NCBI RefSeq assembly: GCF_905171775.1 | Contig: NC_053491.1 | Location: forward strand, 333,572,952-333,636,951 | Direction: 5' to 3' | DNA: 64,000 bases | Source of the DNA: Rana temporaria | Lineage: Eukaryota > Chordata > Amphibia > Anura > Ranidae | Shown: positions 53,880 to 63,249 of the stretch, piece after piece | Position numbering within the stretch: the stretch's first letter is position 1 | Layout: each line of letters starts with the position of its first letter | Made by a program: the position numbers and the translations under genes | Notes under the pieces: generated by a model | What the model was told of the DNA's origin: nothing | Seen by the model: only the letters and a program-made list of their open reading frames with translations | The model's database searches: none

Positions 53880-54017
53880 CCGACTGCAGCTACTCCAAAA
53901 CCAGCAGCACAGCCTACTGTTAGGAAGACTACAACACAGAGTCCCGCAGTGCTACACAAGAAGCAAGAGAGCAGTTCAGAGGAGAGTGACTCTGATGAAA
54001 AGGAACCTGTGAAAAAG
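53880..54017 (+). CDS. TCOF1: Treacle-like gene, local exon 18 (sister of exon 17)
   Basis: A 46-codon phase 0-0 exon, acceptor 'cctctctag', donor gt at 54018. Begins PTAATPKPAAQPTVRKTTTQ and ends ESSSEESDSDEKEPVKK. It differs from exon 17 at nine bases, six of them amino-acid changing, including one Glu-to-Lys in the acidic patch. Confidence 0.88.
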
Positions 54018-54689
54018 GTAAGGAAAATTAGTAAATTGACCCTTTTTAGCTTTTTAAATAAGACGGATGTTAAATATATAAACATACCTTGTAAGGTCTC
54101 TCCACTTATGACACATTGCAGCTATTCAAGACAAGCAATGGGAAGTTAGTTCTTTCTACTGTATTATTTTATATTGTAAAATATACAGACTTACAGCTGA
54201 ACTTTTTTGTCACACCGCTCTGCCTGGCAGGAAAGGCTGTCCTTTACCCATTATGTGACTGGACAGTGAAATAACAGACCTGGTCAGACAACCCCCCCCC
54301 CCCCCCCTTTCGCTACAGTACAAGTCTGTGGGAGGATAGTTGTAATGAAGGGGTGTGGCTGATACTCGGCTCTGCCAGCATAATACTCTGAATTGCAAGA
54401 GGCAGCTTTTTCGCCGAGTAGGAAAGGAATATATCTGGGACACACAGAGCATTCCCTATCAGGAATAACCTCTCCCTGTTAGGCAAGGCTTCAGTTTTTT
54501 TGATAGTATCTTATTTTGCTGGTTGTGAGGCCAGGGAGTTTCATCCTCGTAAGTTTAGGATTACATCCTGGCTTTCCTCCCAATCTAAGTTAATTTGGGA
54601 CCGGCTTTAAGTACAATCAGGTGTCAAATTTGACCCTAGCTGTTGTGTTTTTTGTTTTTTTTTTTGCTTGTTTTTTTAGAAGCCAATGA
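54018..54689 (+). other. Intron sequence, nothing recognised
   Basis: Contains a poly-C run (about 54292-54308). The text 'gacctggtcagaca' to 'aggaataacctctccctgtt' has a possible relation to DIRS leaders, but nothing firm. Confidence 0.35.
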
Positions 54690-55260
54690 TTGCTTCACAT
54701 TCCTTGGTGTATGCCTTTCTGCAGGTTGTCACGTGTTTTGTTCAACTGGTCAGGCTCCTTTTGATTCTGTGGGACCTCAACTTGGCACTTCCAAATTGCA
54801 GGACTCTCCAGTTGAACCCTTCCATGATATTCCCTAAATCCTTCTGACACCAAAGGTTATTTTTCTGGTTGCCATTACTTGGAGGTCTAGAAATGGCCAC
54901 TCTTTCCTGTAAGGAATTGTTTGTGGTACCTCCATCGTGACAAGGTGTGTCTATAGACTCCGCTGTCATTTTTTTTTACCTTCTATCTCAACCAGGGCAT
55001 TGTGTTTCCATTTTTCTGTCCTAAGCTGCTAATGCCGGAGGACAAGGCTCTTCACGCTTTTGACGTGATTTGTGTCTACTGCTGCAATTCGTCAAATCTT
55101 TTTTTTGTGCTTCATGAAGGCCTAAGGGAAAATCTCTCGGCTTCCATGTCTATCATTTTCTCTTTTGAAGTCATCAGCTTATTTTTCAGACTTATTAAGG
55201 GGCAAAATTGCATTTTTAGGGCATTACGTATGGTGTATTGGGTTATAATTGGATGAGTAA
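54690..55260 (+). pseudogene. Decayed DIRS tyrosine recombinase relic
   Basis: The + strand carries HSLVYAFLQVV, then LWDLNLALPNLQDSPVEPFHDIP, then VIFLVAITWRSRN and a degraded SELAALSCKE box (about 54890-54920), FFCPKLLMPEDKALHAFDVI and LRENLSASMS. These are collinear with HSLVKTFLQGV / WDLNLVLSSLQKQPFEPLAEIP / LVFLVAIVSARRVSELAAL / LHTLDIV of copy B2. Frameshifts; the catalytic HxxR-Y half is lost. Confidence 0.7.
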
Positions 55261-55632
55261 GTACTGGAATTGAATTGGACTTTAAAGCCCAACTTAAGCT
55301 AAAATCAAAAATCTAATCGGCTCAAGGAACATAATTTAGTCAGTGGGTGTACCAAAGCTTCTATGATTGGCAGATCTGGCAAAAAGGGTGGGCATAGTTG
55401 AGCCAGAGAGTTCTTGACAGCTCTTTATTTGTGTTATCCCCCACCTCACTGAAAGATTATGGCAGCAGGGTTGAGTGGGTAGGACGGAGGAAGAGTTCTA
55501 GAACAATGAGCACAAGGGATACATCACAATAACTGTACGTTTATGTCCCTTGTACTGTTTAGAGGTAACTCATACTCTTACTTTGTTTTTTTGGTTTATG
55601 AAAAGTTAACCTCAAGTTTTGGAAAAACACAG
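55261..55632 (+). other. Intron sequence before local exon 19, nothing recognised
   Basis: No repeat with pairable ends. The acceptor region of exon 19 at 55580-55632 has its pyrimidine tract (ctttgtttttttgg) about 40 bp upstream of the AG, which is further than in sister exons. Confidence 0.4.
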
Positions 55633-57114
55633 AAGAAACCTGAACCAGCAGCCATGGGTGTAGGAACCCTTACAAATCTGGGGGGGACAGCAATTTGGCT
55701 GCGTTTGATGGGCACAGTGGCTGCGTTTTATGGGCACAGTGGCGACAATTGATGGCACAGTGGCTGTGTTTGATGGCACAGTGGCTGTGTTTGATGGCAC
55801 AGTGGCTGCATGTGATGGCACAGTGGCTGCGTGTGATGGGCACAGTGGCTGCGTGTGATGGGCACAGTGGCTGCGTGTGATGGGCACAGTGGCTGCGTGT
55901 GATGGGCACAGTGGCGACAATTGATGGCACAGTGGCTGCGTGTGTTGGCACAGTGGCTGCATGTGATGGCACAGTGGCTGCGTTTGGTGGCATAGTGGCT
56001 GCATGTGATGGGCACAGTGGCTGCGTGTAATGGGAACAGTGGCTGCGTGTGATGGGCACAGTGGCTGCGTGTAATGGGAACAGTGGCTGCGTGTGATGGG
56101 CACAGTGGCTGCGTGTAATGGGAACAGTGGCTGCGTGTGATGGCCAGAGTGGCTGTGTGTGATGGGCACAGTCCCTGCGTGTGATGGGCACAGTGGCGAC
56201 AATTGATGGCACAGTGGCTGCGTGTGTTGGCATAGTGGCTGCATGTGATGGCACAGTGGCTGCGTTTGGTGGCATAGTGAGGCTGCAATTGATGTTTTTT
56301 TTTTCTCGCTAATCAGAGAAGGCAACTAGGCAAGCATGGCTCAAAAACATTTTTTTGTGCTGGTCACCTCAGTCAGCCACAATTTCCCCCCACCCCCCCC
56401 CAATACAGCCATAATTATTTTCTCTCACATGTTCTGTTCTGCTTACTTTTTAGTACAGACTCAGTAGTCTTCTTCTTTGCAGTAGCACACTGCTGGTTCC
56501 TAGGCACTGTGACTGTAGGCAGGCAGGCTCCTTCTGGCTCCTCGTGTCTAGTCCTTGCAGTTACAAGCTCAGCAGCGCCGACACAGCTCCCTGCGCCCCC
56601 GGCCGTGACGTCACACGGCTCACGCTGATGGAATGGACCAACTTACTTACTCCATAGGGGGAGTAAACAAACAGAAAAGCCAGGAGGGGACGGTCCCAGT
56701 TGCAGGAGGCACACAATTTGTACAGTGCACTGCCACCACTGCCGCTGCCGCCGCCCGCGCTGACTAGTCTATGACACACAGACACAAGTGTACCTTGGCT
56801 GCCTGTGTGTCAGAACTGCGCCCCCTCCTATACAAAATGGTAGCGCCCAGGTCACTCTCCTTCTCCGCCCCTGCCTTCAATGTACCGGCCCTGGCTCCAA
56901 GTCCTCCTAACCCGGGGGGGATTTTACCATACCTGTCCCCCCCGCATTATTTCCTGGGGGGGATGCGTCCCCCCCGTCCCCTCCGGTTCCTACGCCCATG
57001 CCAGCAGCCAGTCTTACAAAACTTAAGTCACCAGCTAAGAGCACAGTTGTGACTAAATCTAATGTCAGCTCTGACACGGCTTCTTCAGACAGTGAGGAGG
57101 ACAGGCCTGTTCAG
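55633..57114 (+). CDS. TCOF1: Treacle-like gene, local exon 19, split by a transposon (coding 55633-55652 and 57009-57114)
   Basis: The left part (20 bp, KKPEPA plus two bases after acceptor 'aaacacag') and the right part (106 bp, donor gt at 57115) together make 126 bp, 42 codons, exactly in phase 0-0, ending SSDTASSDSEEDRPVQ. They are separated by a 1348-bp hAT-type element with its 8-bp target duplication. As it stands the exon is disrupted: reading through the element meets stops. Because exon and flanking exons are in phase 0, skipping it would leave the rest of the protein in frame. Cryptic AGs next to the element end (57004, 57007, 57011) would give a frame shift. Confidence 0.85.
55653..57000 (+). 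mobile_element. hAT-type element inserted in a coding exon, 1348 bp
   Basis: Ends CATGGGTGTAGGAACC and GGTTCCTACGCCCATG (one mismatch in 16), flanked by CCAGCAGC at 55645-55652 and 57001-57008. An 8-bp target duplication and this end type fit the hAT superfamily. No transposase. The left half is a minisatellite (55690-56280). The right half is GC-rich with a poly-C stretch near the end. Confidence 0.92.
55690..56280 (+). repeat. Minisatellite of about 21-22-bp units inside the hAT-type element
   Basis: Some 26 or more units of 'gatgggcacagtggctgcgt' with variants lacking one G or carrying 'gtaatgggaa', plus larger-order copies ('gcgacaattgatggcacagt' at about 55910 and 56188). Because units are 21 or 22 bp, all minus-strand frames stay open as Thr/His/Cys/Pro-rich text; these are not genes. 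Confidence 0.9.
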
Positions 57115-58444
57115 GTACGTTAACTTTTACACAGTTGCTCTGAGATAAGGGCTGGCACTTTGTGTTGGTGTCTTGGGCTCAGAGCCCCACAGAGGACTAT
57201 TTGCAAAGTTTCTATAGGTTTCTTACCTGTTTACATGGTGTATTTTATACCGCTTTAGTTGGATAGTCTTTATACTCTCTATGCACACAAACTAAACAAT
57301 CCATTAATAAATCTTATTAAATCGTCAGCAGTTGGGTTTTATTTTATTTTGCTGTGACTTGTAGTGCTGTCCTTCTTTTAATAAAGGCTACAGTTTGTTC
57401 AGAGTGCGGCTGTCCAGAGACAATTTTTGTTACTGCTTTGCTAAGTGCATTGCCTGCACCTGAGTTGTCTGGAGCGGAGGATATTCATCTGGGTTCCCAC
57501 CTGGAGCGGCTATTCCCTTTTCCCTTCACATGAGTGTTAGACACCTCCTCTGTTCTGCATGGTTCAGGTTGGTCATCAGGACTAAGCTGGTGATATTGCT
57601 GCTTTTCAGTAGCACACAAGCTGAAGCAACGGCACAAACGTGCCGTTGCTTCAGTGTGCATGTGCCGATGCCGTTGGCACACCCTGATACAGGGGATATC
57701 TCCTGAACAGTGCAGGTTTAGGAGAGATCTGGGGTAGCTACAGGTAAGCCTTATAGACTTACCTGTAGTAAAAAGTGGTTGTAAAGGGTTTACCACAACT
57801 TTAATGTATAGGTCTTGGCAGGCAGAGGTTGGACACCAAGAGTTGCTCCACCCCTATTGGCAATACACATTTTACAGCCACTGGTTCTCAATCCTGGCAT
57901 AATGAAAGCTTCTAGCAGGTATCAATAGCAAGCACCCCTGCTCATCCCCCTGCAACTTCTCTGTACTATGCTTGAATACCAAGCTGATCTCAACAGGGAA
58001 AGCTCCACCAATTGTGGTAGTGTCAGTGTTTTACCTGCCCCTATACATTCCTGTTGGGTTATAGCCCTATGCTGAACCGATTACAATGCAAATAAAAATG
58101 TGTATGGCAGATGGGAACAAGTATGATCAATCACTACCTGAAAGTCTTAGGCTTTGCCAATTCAAAACCACTTTGCGTTTAGCCCTGGCAAAGGGCAATG
58201 ATGGATGTTCCAGATACGTTCTCAATGTGCCTGCATTTTTATACTCGCAGCTTTCTTTTTGTTTTTAGGAGGTGAACCTTTTGCCATTGTTACTGTCCAA
58301 ATGTGTTTTAATCACACATTTTACTATGCCTAGAAAAAAATCCAAAATGGGCCTAGATTTTCTTAAAAAATGAATCTTTGAGCCAACAGATTGACTAAGT
58401 GTGGAGAGCAGGCCATGGAGAGAACTAAAATGTTTTTATTGCAG
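57115..58444 (+). other. Intron 19: repeat fragments, no exon
   Basis: 'agagtgcggctgtccagaga' at about 57400 matches the end text of the Penelope-like inserts at 30247 and 60263, so a truncated relative is present. 'ctgaagcaacggcac' and its complement form a short dyad at about 57620-57655. The rest is unassigned. Confidence 0.45.
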
Positions 58445-58523
58445 GATAAAGGTGCTGCCCCTGGAAATCTCGCATCTAGCAACAAGTCAGTTGAAAGAAG
58501 TGTTGGCAAAATGTCAAGCGCTG
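58445..58523 (+). CDS. TCOF1: Treacle-like gene, local exon 20
   Basis: A 79-bp exon, acceptor 'attgcag', donor gt at 58524; starts in phase 0 and ends in phase 1. Reads DKGAAPGNLASSNKSVERS and on to KMSSA. It has no acidic cluster and marks the change from repeat exons to the C-terminal part. Confidence 0.75.
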
Positions 58524-58613
58524 GTAAGAAAAACATTTTGCACTCATTTTATTTCTTAAAGTGGTTTTAGCATTTGATACAATGTCATACATTTCTTTCT
58601 ATTTTTTTAATAG

Positions 58614-58681
58614 ATGTAAAAAAGATTAGGCCAGCAGTTCCTTCAACACCATCAGGTGGCAGCAAGCCAAAAGATTCTCAG
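58614..58681 (+). CDS. TCOF1: Treacle-like gene, local exon 21
   Basis: A 68-bp exon that completes the split codon from exon 20 (phase 1) and ends in phase 0; acceptor 'tttaatag', donor gt at 58682; intron 90 bp. Reads VKKIRPAVPSTPSGGSKPK. Confidence 0.75.
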
Positions 58682-58798
58682 GTATCATTAAATTCAATGA
58701 GAACATGTTAATTTCCTTCCCAATTCTGTTATGTATATTCACAAAGCGGTGTTTAGTGAGTACATGTAGCTGAACTGGGCTTTTATTTCATTTTCAAG

Positions 58799-58985
58799 AC
58801 TCTCCTCAAAGCTTTTTTTCCTGTTGTAACCACTCCGAAGAAAAGGAAAAAAAACTCAAAAACCACAAACAAGTTGGATTCGGTTGCTGGAAAAAGTAAG
58901 AAAAAGGAGGCTAAAAACAAAGTCCAGCCTGATATAGTACCAGTTCTGCCAATGGCTCTTCCAGAACAATCTCCATCAGCAGTAG
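58799..58985 (+). CDS. TCOF1: Treacle-like gene, local exon 22, lysine-rich tail
   Basis: A 187-bp exon, acceptor 'ttttcaag', donor gt at 58986, ending in phase 1, so at least one more exon follows. Starts TLLKAFFPVVTTPKKRKK, a hydrophobic start followed by a basic cluster, then KSKKKEAKNK and VPVLPMALPEQSPSAV. The basic clusters fit the nuclear/nucleolar localisation region at the treacle C-terminus. The next exon is not visible before DIRS copy A3 or in the rest of the window. Confidence 0.8.
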
Positions 58986-59810
58986 GTAAGTAGAGAATTT
59001 TTATTTATTTTAATTATTTATTTTAAATACTGGAAATTCAGATGGTAACACTTATACTCCACACAAAACTGATATTTCAGGGTGGACAGCAAGTCTACTC
59101 ACCCAGAGTCATCTAAGGTCTTTATTGGCTGCAGGAGAAATTTTCTTCTTTTTTTAAATATGGGCTGAAGTGTGTTTTAACCCTCCTGATGTTCTAAGGA
59201 GGTTTATCTGCATAATACGGATCCATGATTGGAAGCGAGACAGTCATGTGACTCTTCTGGCTTTTGTTTATACACAATGATCAATAAATTCTATTGTGCT
59301 CTGCTTGCGTTTGCTTTTTAAAAAAAAAAATTGTATAGCCGCAGAATTTTTAGGGGCCTGTTCGCACCAGATGCCTTGGGGCTACACTGTCGATTTTCAA
59401 CACGGCTCCAACACACAGACAAGGCAAAATGTCTAGTGGCCATTCACACCACAGCATTGCTGTGATGTGTGTTGGGAAAAAAAAATACTGCATGTATTTA
59501 CTACTTTTTAGTGCAGAAGGTGGCATGAGCCACTGCATTGCAACATTGCTGCTATGAATAAAACTATGTTATAATTTCACTCATGACATTTTGTATAACA
59601 TTTTCTGAAAAATGAAAGGTAAACTGTGCAATGCTGGAGGCTATGCGTTTATTCCCACGCATTCCTGTTGGCCATCATTATGATGAATTGCCTCACTGCC
59701 CAACAAGAATAGCCTGGGTATTTGGCTGTAATGGCAGTTTTTAGTAGGTTTCGGCAGGTATATGCAAGCAGTTCTAGGTGTTTGCATTTTGTATCTGCAG
59801 GTTTATTTTT
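58986..59810 (+). other. Intron after local exon 22, no exon recognised
   Basis: A 'gggcctgttcgcaccagatg' MITE-like end at about 59353 has no clear partner. No frame with treacle-like composition and a phase-1 acceptor is seen. Confidence 0.45.
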
Positions 59811-60095
59811 TTTTTCTTTCGTTCATTGATGGACACAGCCTTAATCTAGTGGGAAATGGCCTATCTTTAGGAGTGACTAGGCAGAAAGTGTTAACTTCAA
59901 AGCTGAACCGCCCCGCCCAGGGTGCGGTCTTACTGACTATATCCTCTCAGCCTGCACCAAGCAGTTCAGTTTTTTTCTGCCTAGTCTAGAAGACATTGCT
60001 CCCTTCAGGCCCAGGGCTTGGAGGCTTTTAGTTTGGATTCATTTTTTGGATTTTTTTATTTATTTATGTAAGTTTTTTTTTTTTTTTTTTCCTTC

Positions 60096-61530
60096 GATCA
60101 ACTGCCGACTGGCGACAGGCTGGATCCCAGATCCTTGTATTCTTCCCAGTTTCGACCATCGAGCATGTGCCGACCATAGCTACGCGCTGGGTCGCCCACA
60201 ACATGCCGTCGCTCTAAGGGTGGCCGGTGAGCTATACGCTCCAGGGCTTGCATCGGACTGGTCTATGGAAAAAAGAAATGTTCCTGGACTGCCGCACTCT
60301 GATAGGCGATTTATTGAAACAAAATGAACAAAGGATAAAATCCAAAGCTGTATAACATCCAAAAATTCATGCAACACTGCAATCAATGGTAGAAAGTGGA
60401 CATGGACAAAAAAAGCTAACATGTTTCACATCATGGATATATGCTCGGCCGAGTCGCAGTAGCCTGGCCAACAGCCACCTCCATTACCATGCGGTAGATG
60501 TGCTGTCCAGGATGCTTCCAGCATAAACCCACAGGGAAGGGTAAGTAGCTACTACCTTGCTTTAGCAAAAAAGACAGAGCTGGGCATCCTTGGAGAGGTG
60601 AGTAAAGGGCCTTATCCCCCTTCTCCTCTCCCCCTTCTTAGGCTCTCTGAGCTAGCTGCTGGACAGGGGTTCCTCTGGGGAGCTTCACTTGGGGAACCAT
60701 AAGTCACTAAATCGGTGTATAAAGCTGCATAATAGATTCTGCTTACCTGTGTGTCCTGCTCCATGCTGTCGGCGGCCATGTTTGGTGTGTCCATGCTGTA
60801 TTTTTTTTCCTCACTGGCGGCCATCTTCTTGTAGCCACATTCTTCTGCCGATTTCTGCTGATGTGTACTGACTGCTGCATTACTCTACTGCGCCATGGTT
60901 TTTCTGCCCTGTTGGCCTCTAGTGTCAGATCAGCGGCCATTGTACCATGGATCAGACCATTTTTAAAACGACAGATAAACAGATACACGCTGCGACTGAG
61001 CAGTCTGAAAGACTGACAAAAGTCGCAGCCCCACAAACAGCCTTCAATCCCAGCGTTGGAGTGCACAGATCGACAGACACACTCTGCAGGCAGCCGCTCT
61101 GCTAGCTAAACCATCTGCTACAGTTCCTGGGTGGTGAGTCCTCTGGGGGGAACCCCTCGTCTCTGCTGCAGCCAGGAGTGGTGGATCTTCGATCAACTGC
61201 CTACTGGGCGACAGGCTGGATCCCAGATCCTGGTATTCTTCCCAGTTTCGGCCATCGAGCATGTGCCAACCATAGCTGCGCGCTGGGTCGTCCACGACAT
61301 GCCCGTCGCTCTACGGGTGGCCGGTGAGCTATACGCTCCAGGACTTGCATAAGGACCGGTCTGCAGGGCCGAGTCGCAGTAGCCTGGCCGACAGTCACCT
61401 CCGTTACCATGCGGTAGATGTGCTGTTCAGGATGCTTCCAGCATAAACCCACAGAAAGGGTAAGTAGCTACTACCTTGCTTTAGCAAGACGACAGAGCTG
61501 GGCATCCTTGGAGAGGTGAGTAAAGGGCAT
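60096..61530 (+). repeat. Direct duplication in the leader of DIRS copy A3
   Basis: The stretch at about 60096-60600 (from 'ttcgatcaactgccgactgg' to 'gagaggtgagtaaagggc') recurs at about 61187-61530 with a few per cent difference, offset about 1090 bp. The first copy holds an extra insertion at about 60263-60447. Confidence 0.85.
60263..60447 (-). mobile_element. Short Penelope-like 3' fragment in the A3 leader
   Basis: Against the second leader copy (61353-61370), about 185 bp is inserted here. It contains 'ggactgccgcactctgatag', related to the end of the palindromic insert at 30247, and, on the minus strand, 'atgatgtgaaacatgttagc', a hammerhead-like phrase that lacks helix II. A clear target duplication was not found. 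Confidence 0.55.
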
Positions 61531-61699
61531 TATACCCCTCCCCCCTCCTCCTGGCAATTGATGCCCCTGCACCCGATTTATCGGTGGACGCTATGCAGCA
61601 ATCCTAGATACCTTCGTAGCCTAGGTGGAAGCAGCGCGTGGGAGAATGGGGGCTAGAAAGCGCCCCCGCCATCTGCTGGGGACAACTCGGATGCGTTGC

Positions 61700-62455
61700 C
61701 GGATCCCGCTTGCGCTCATGACCCTGGCCCTGAGGTATCTGAAGTTGCAGACCAAGAACCCTCTTGAAGAGAGTTTCTTGAAAAGATGGACCTCGCCCCC
61801 GATAGTGGACCCTCCTGTGTCCAGATCAACAAGCTCCACCATACCAGTGGAGGGGGCTCCCGCCTTCAAAGACCCTGCGGACGAGAAGGCTGAGGCGATC
61901 ACCCGCAACCTGTACATGGTAGTGTGTTGACGGTATGCCCAACCATAGTTGGGGCCCTGGAGTCTCAGACACTCACGGAAGGGGCAAAGATGCTGCTCAA
62001 TGGGTTACAAGCGTCGGGCTTCCTCGAACGAAGTAGCCCTAGCTAACCTACTAGTACAAGGCCTAAAATTAATTTGTGAATCAGCCCTGGACACTATTCC
62101 TCTGTTGGCCAGAGCTTCAGGTCAGGCGGTGGCGTTACGCCGTCTACTTTGATTTGGTCCATCAACCAATCTTCCAAGAAAGCCCTGATGGACTTGCCCT
62201 TTAAGGGCGACAGACTTTTTGGAACTTCCCTGGATGACATTATTAAAGATGCTACAGGAGGTAAGAGCACATGGCTCCCACAGTCCAAAAGGGGAAGGAG
62301 CCACGCCGTAGGCAAGGGCCCTTCTTTACCGCTCACAAGCGTATTTTTCGTACGGCGGGTAAAAGACCACAGGCTGATAAAGCGCCTGCTCAGGGACTGA
62401 GACGTCCCTGGTTTCCCAAACCCAACAAACTTGCAGACAAAGCTACGTCCGCATG
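61700..62455 (+). pseudogene. DIRS gag-like remnant (copy A3)
   Basis: Pieces in order with the B2 gag-like ORF: LEESFLKRWTSPPIVDPPVS and VEGAPAFKDPADEKAEAITRN (about 61762-61905), then SINQSSKKALMDLPFKGDRLFG and LDDIIKDATGGKSTWLPQS (about 62155-62290), then a basic tract. Frameshifts separate them. Confidence 0.75.
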
Positions 62456-63240
62456 AAGGTTTGCCCCCACCCATCTTTCAGGTGGGGGGATGTCTTTGCG
62501 AATTCGCGACCTGGTGGACATCCCAGGTCCCCCGACTGGTTGGTTTGCAAAGTAGTGTCTTCAGGGTACAAGATAAAACTTCTATCTTGCCCACCAAACA
62601 GATTTTTTTCCCTCCAACCGCCAGCTACAACGGATTAATCGGGAAGCCCTATTCGGGGAAGTTCAAGACCTGCTGAAACGCGGGGTACAGGATCGGTTTC
62701 AGGGGTTTTACTCCAATCTGTTCATAGTACCAAAGAAGGAGGACGTTCGCCCAATTCTGGACATGAGGGCCCTCAATTGCTTCGTGAAGGTACAAGGATT
62801 CCGGATGGAGTCGGTTCGCTCTGTCGTCACTGCCCTCCAGCCGGGGGACTCTCTGGCATCCTTGGACATCAGGGATGCCTATTTACATGTCCCCATTTAC
62901 ATGTCCCCATATACACAAAGCATCAGAGACTTTTGCGGTCGGGGAAGACCACTATCAATTTGTGGCTCTCCCCTTTGGCCTGGCATCGTCACCAAGGGTG
63001 TTCACCAAGGTGCTTGCCCCAATTCTCGCCCTACTAAGACAACGTGACATCGCTATCGTGGGCTACTTGGGCGACCTGCTTCTGAGGGCTGCTTCAGCCT
63101 CAGAAATAGAGGTGAGCGTGTCTATAACCTGTCAGACCCTCAGACAATTTGGGTGGCTACTTAACATTCAGAAGTCAGTAAGGGACGGACTGAATGCCTA
63201 GTATATCTGGGATTGATTCTGGACTCCTCAGAGGCAAAGG
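62455..63240 (+). pseudogene. DIRS reverse transcriptase, frameshifted (copy A3)
   Basis: Carries FYSNLFIVPKKEDVRPILDM-like text (about 62706-62762, in the frame leading into 62763), ASLDIRDAYLHVPI (motif A, about 62855-62895), a small tandem duplication of 'catttacatgtccccat' at about 62880-62912, then FVALPFGLASSPRVFTKVLAP, and YLGDLLL where YLDD is expected (motif C, first Asp changed to Gly). Frameshifts at about 62700 and 62910. Confidence 0.85.
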
Positions 63241-63249
63241 TTTTCTTCC

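Noticed and set aside
55612..56325. Long minus-strand open frames (up to 237 codons) with repeating His/Thr/Gln/Pro/Leu/Cys units
   Set aside because: They are the three frames of a 21/22-bp minisatellite inside a transposon. All three minus frames stay open and no start or splice context supports them.
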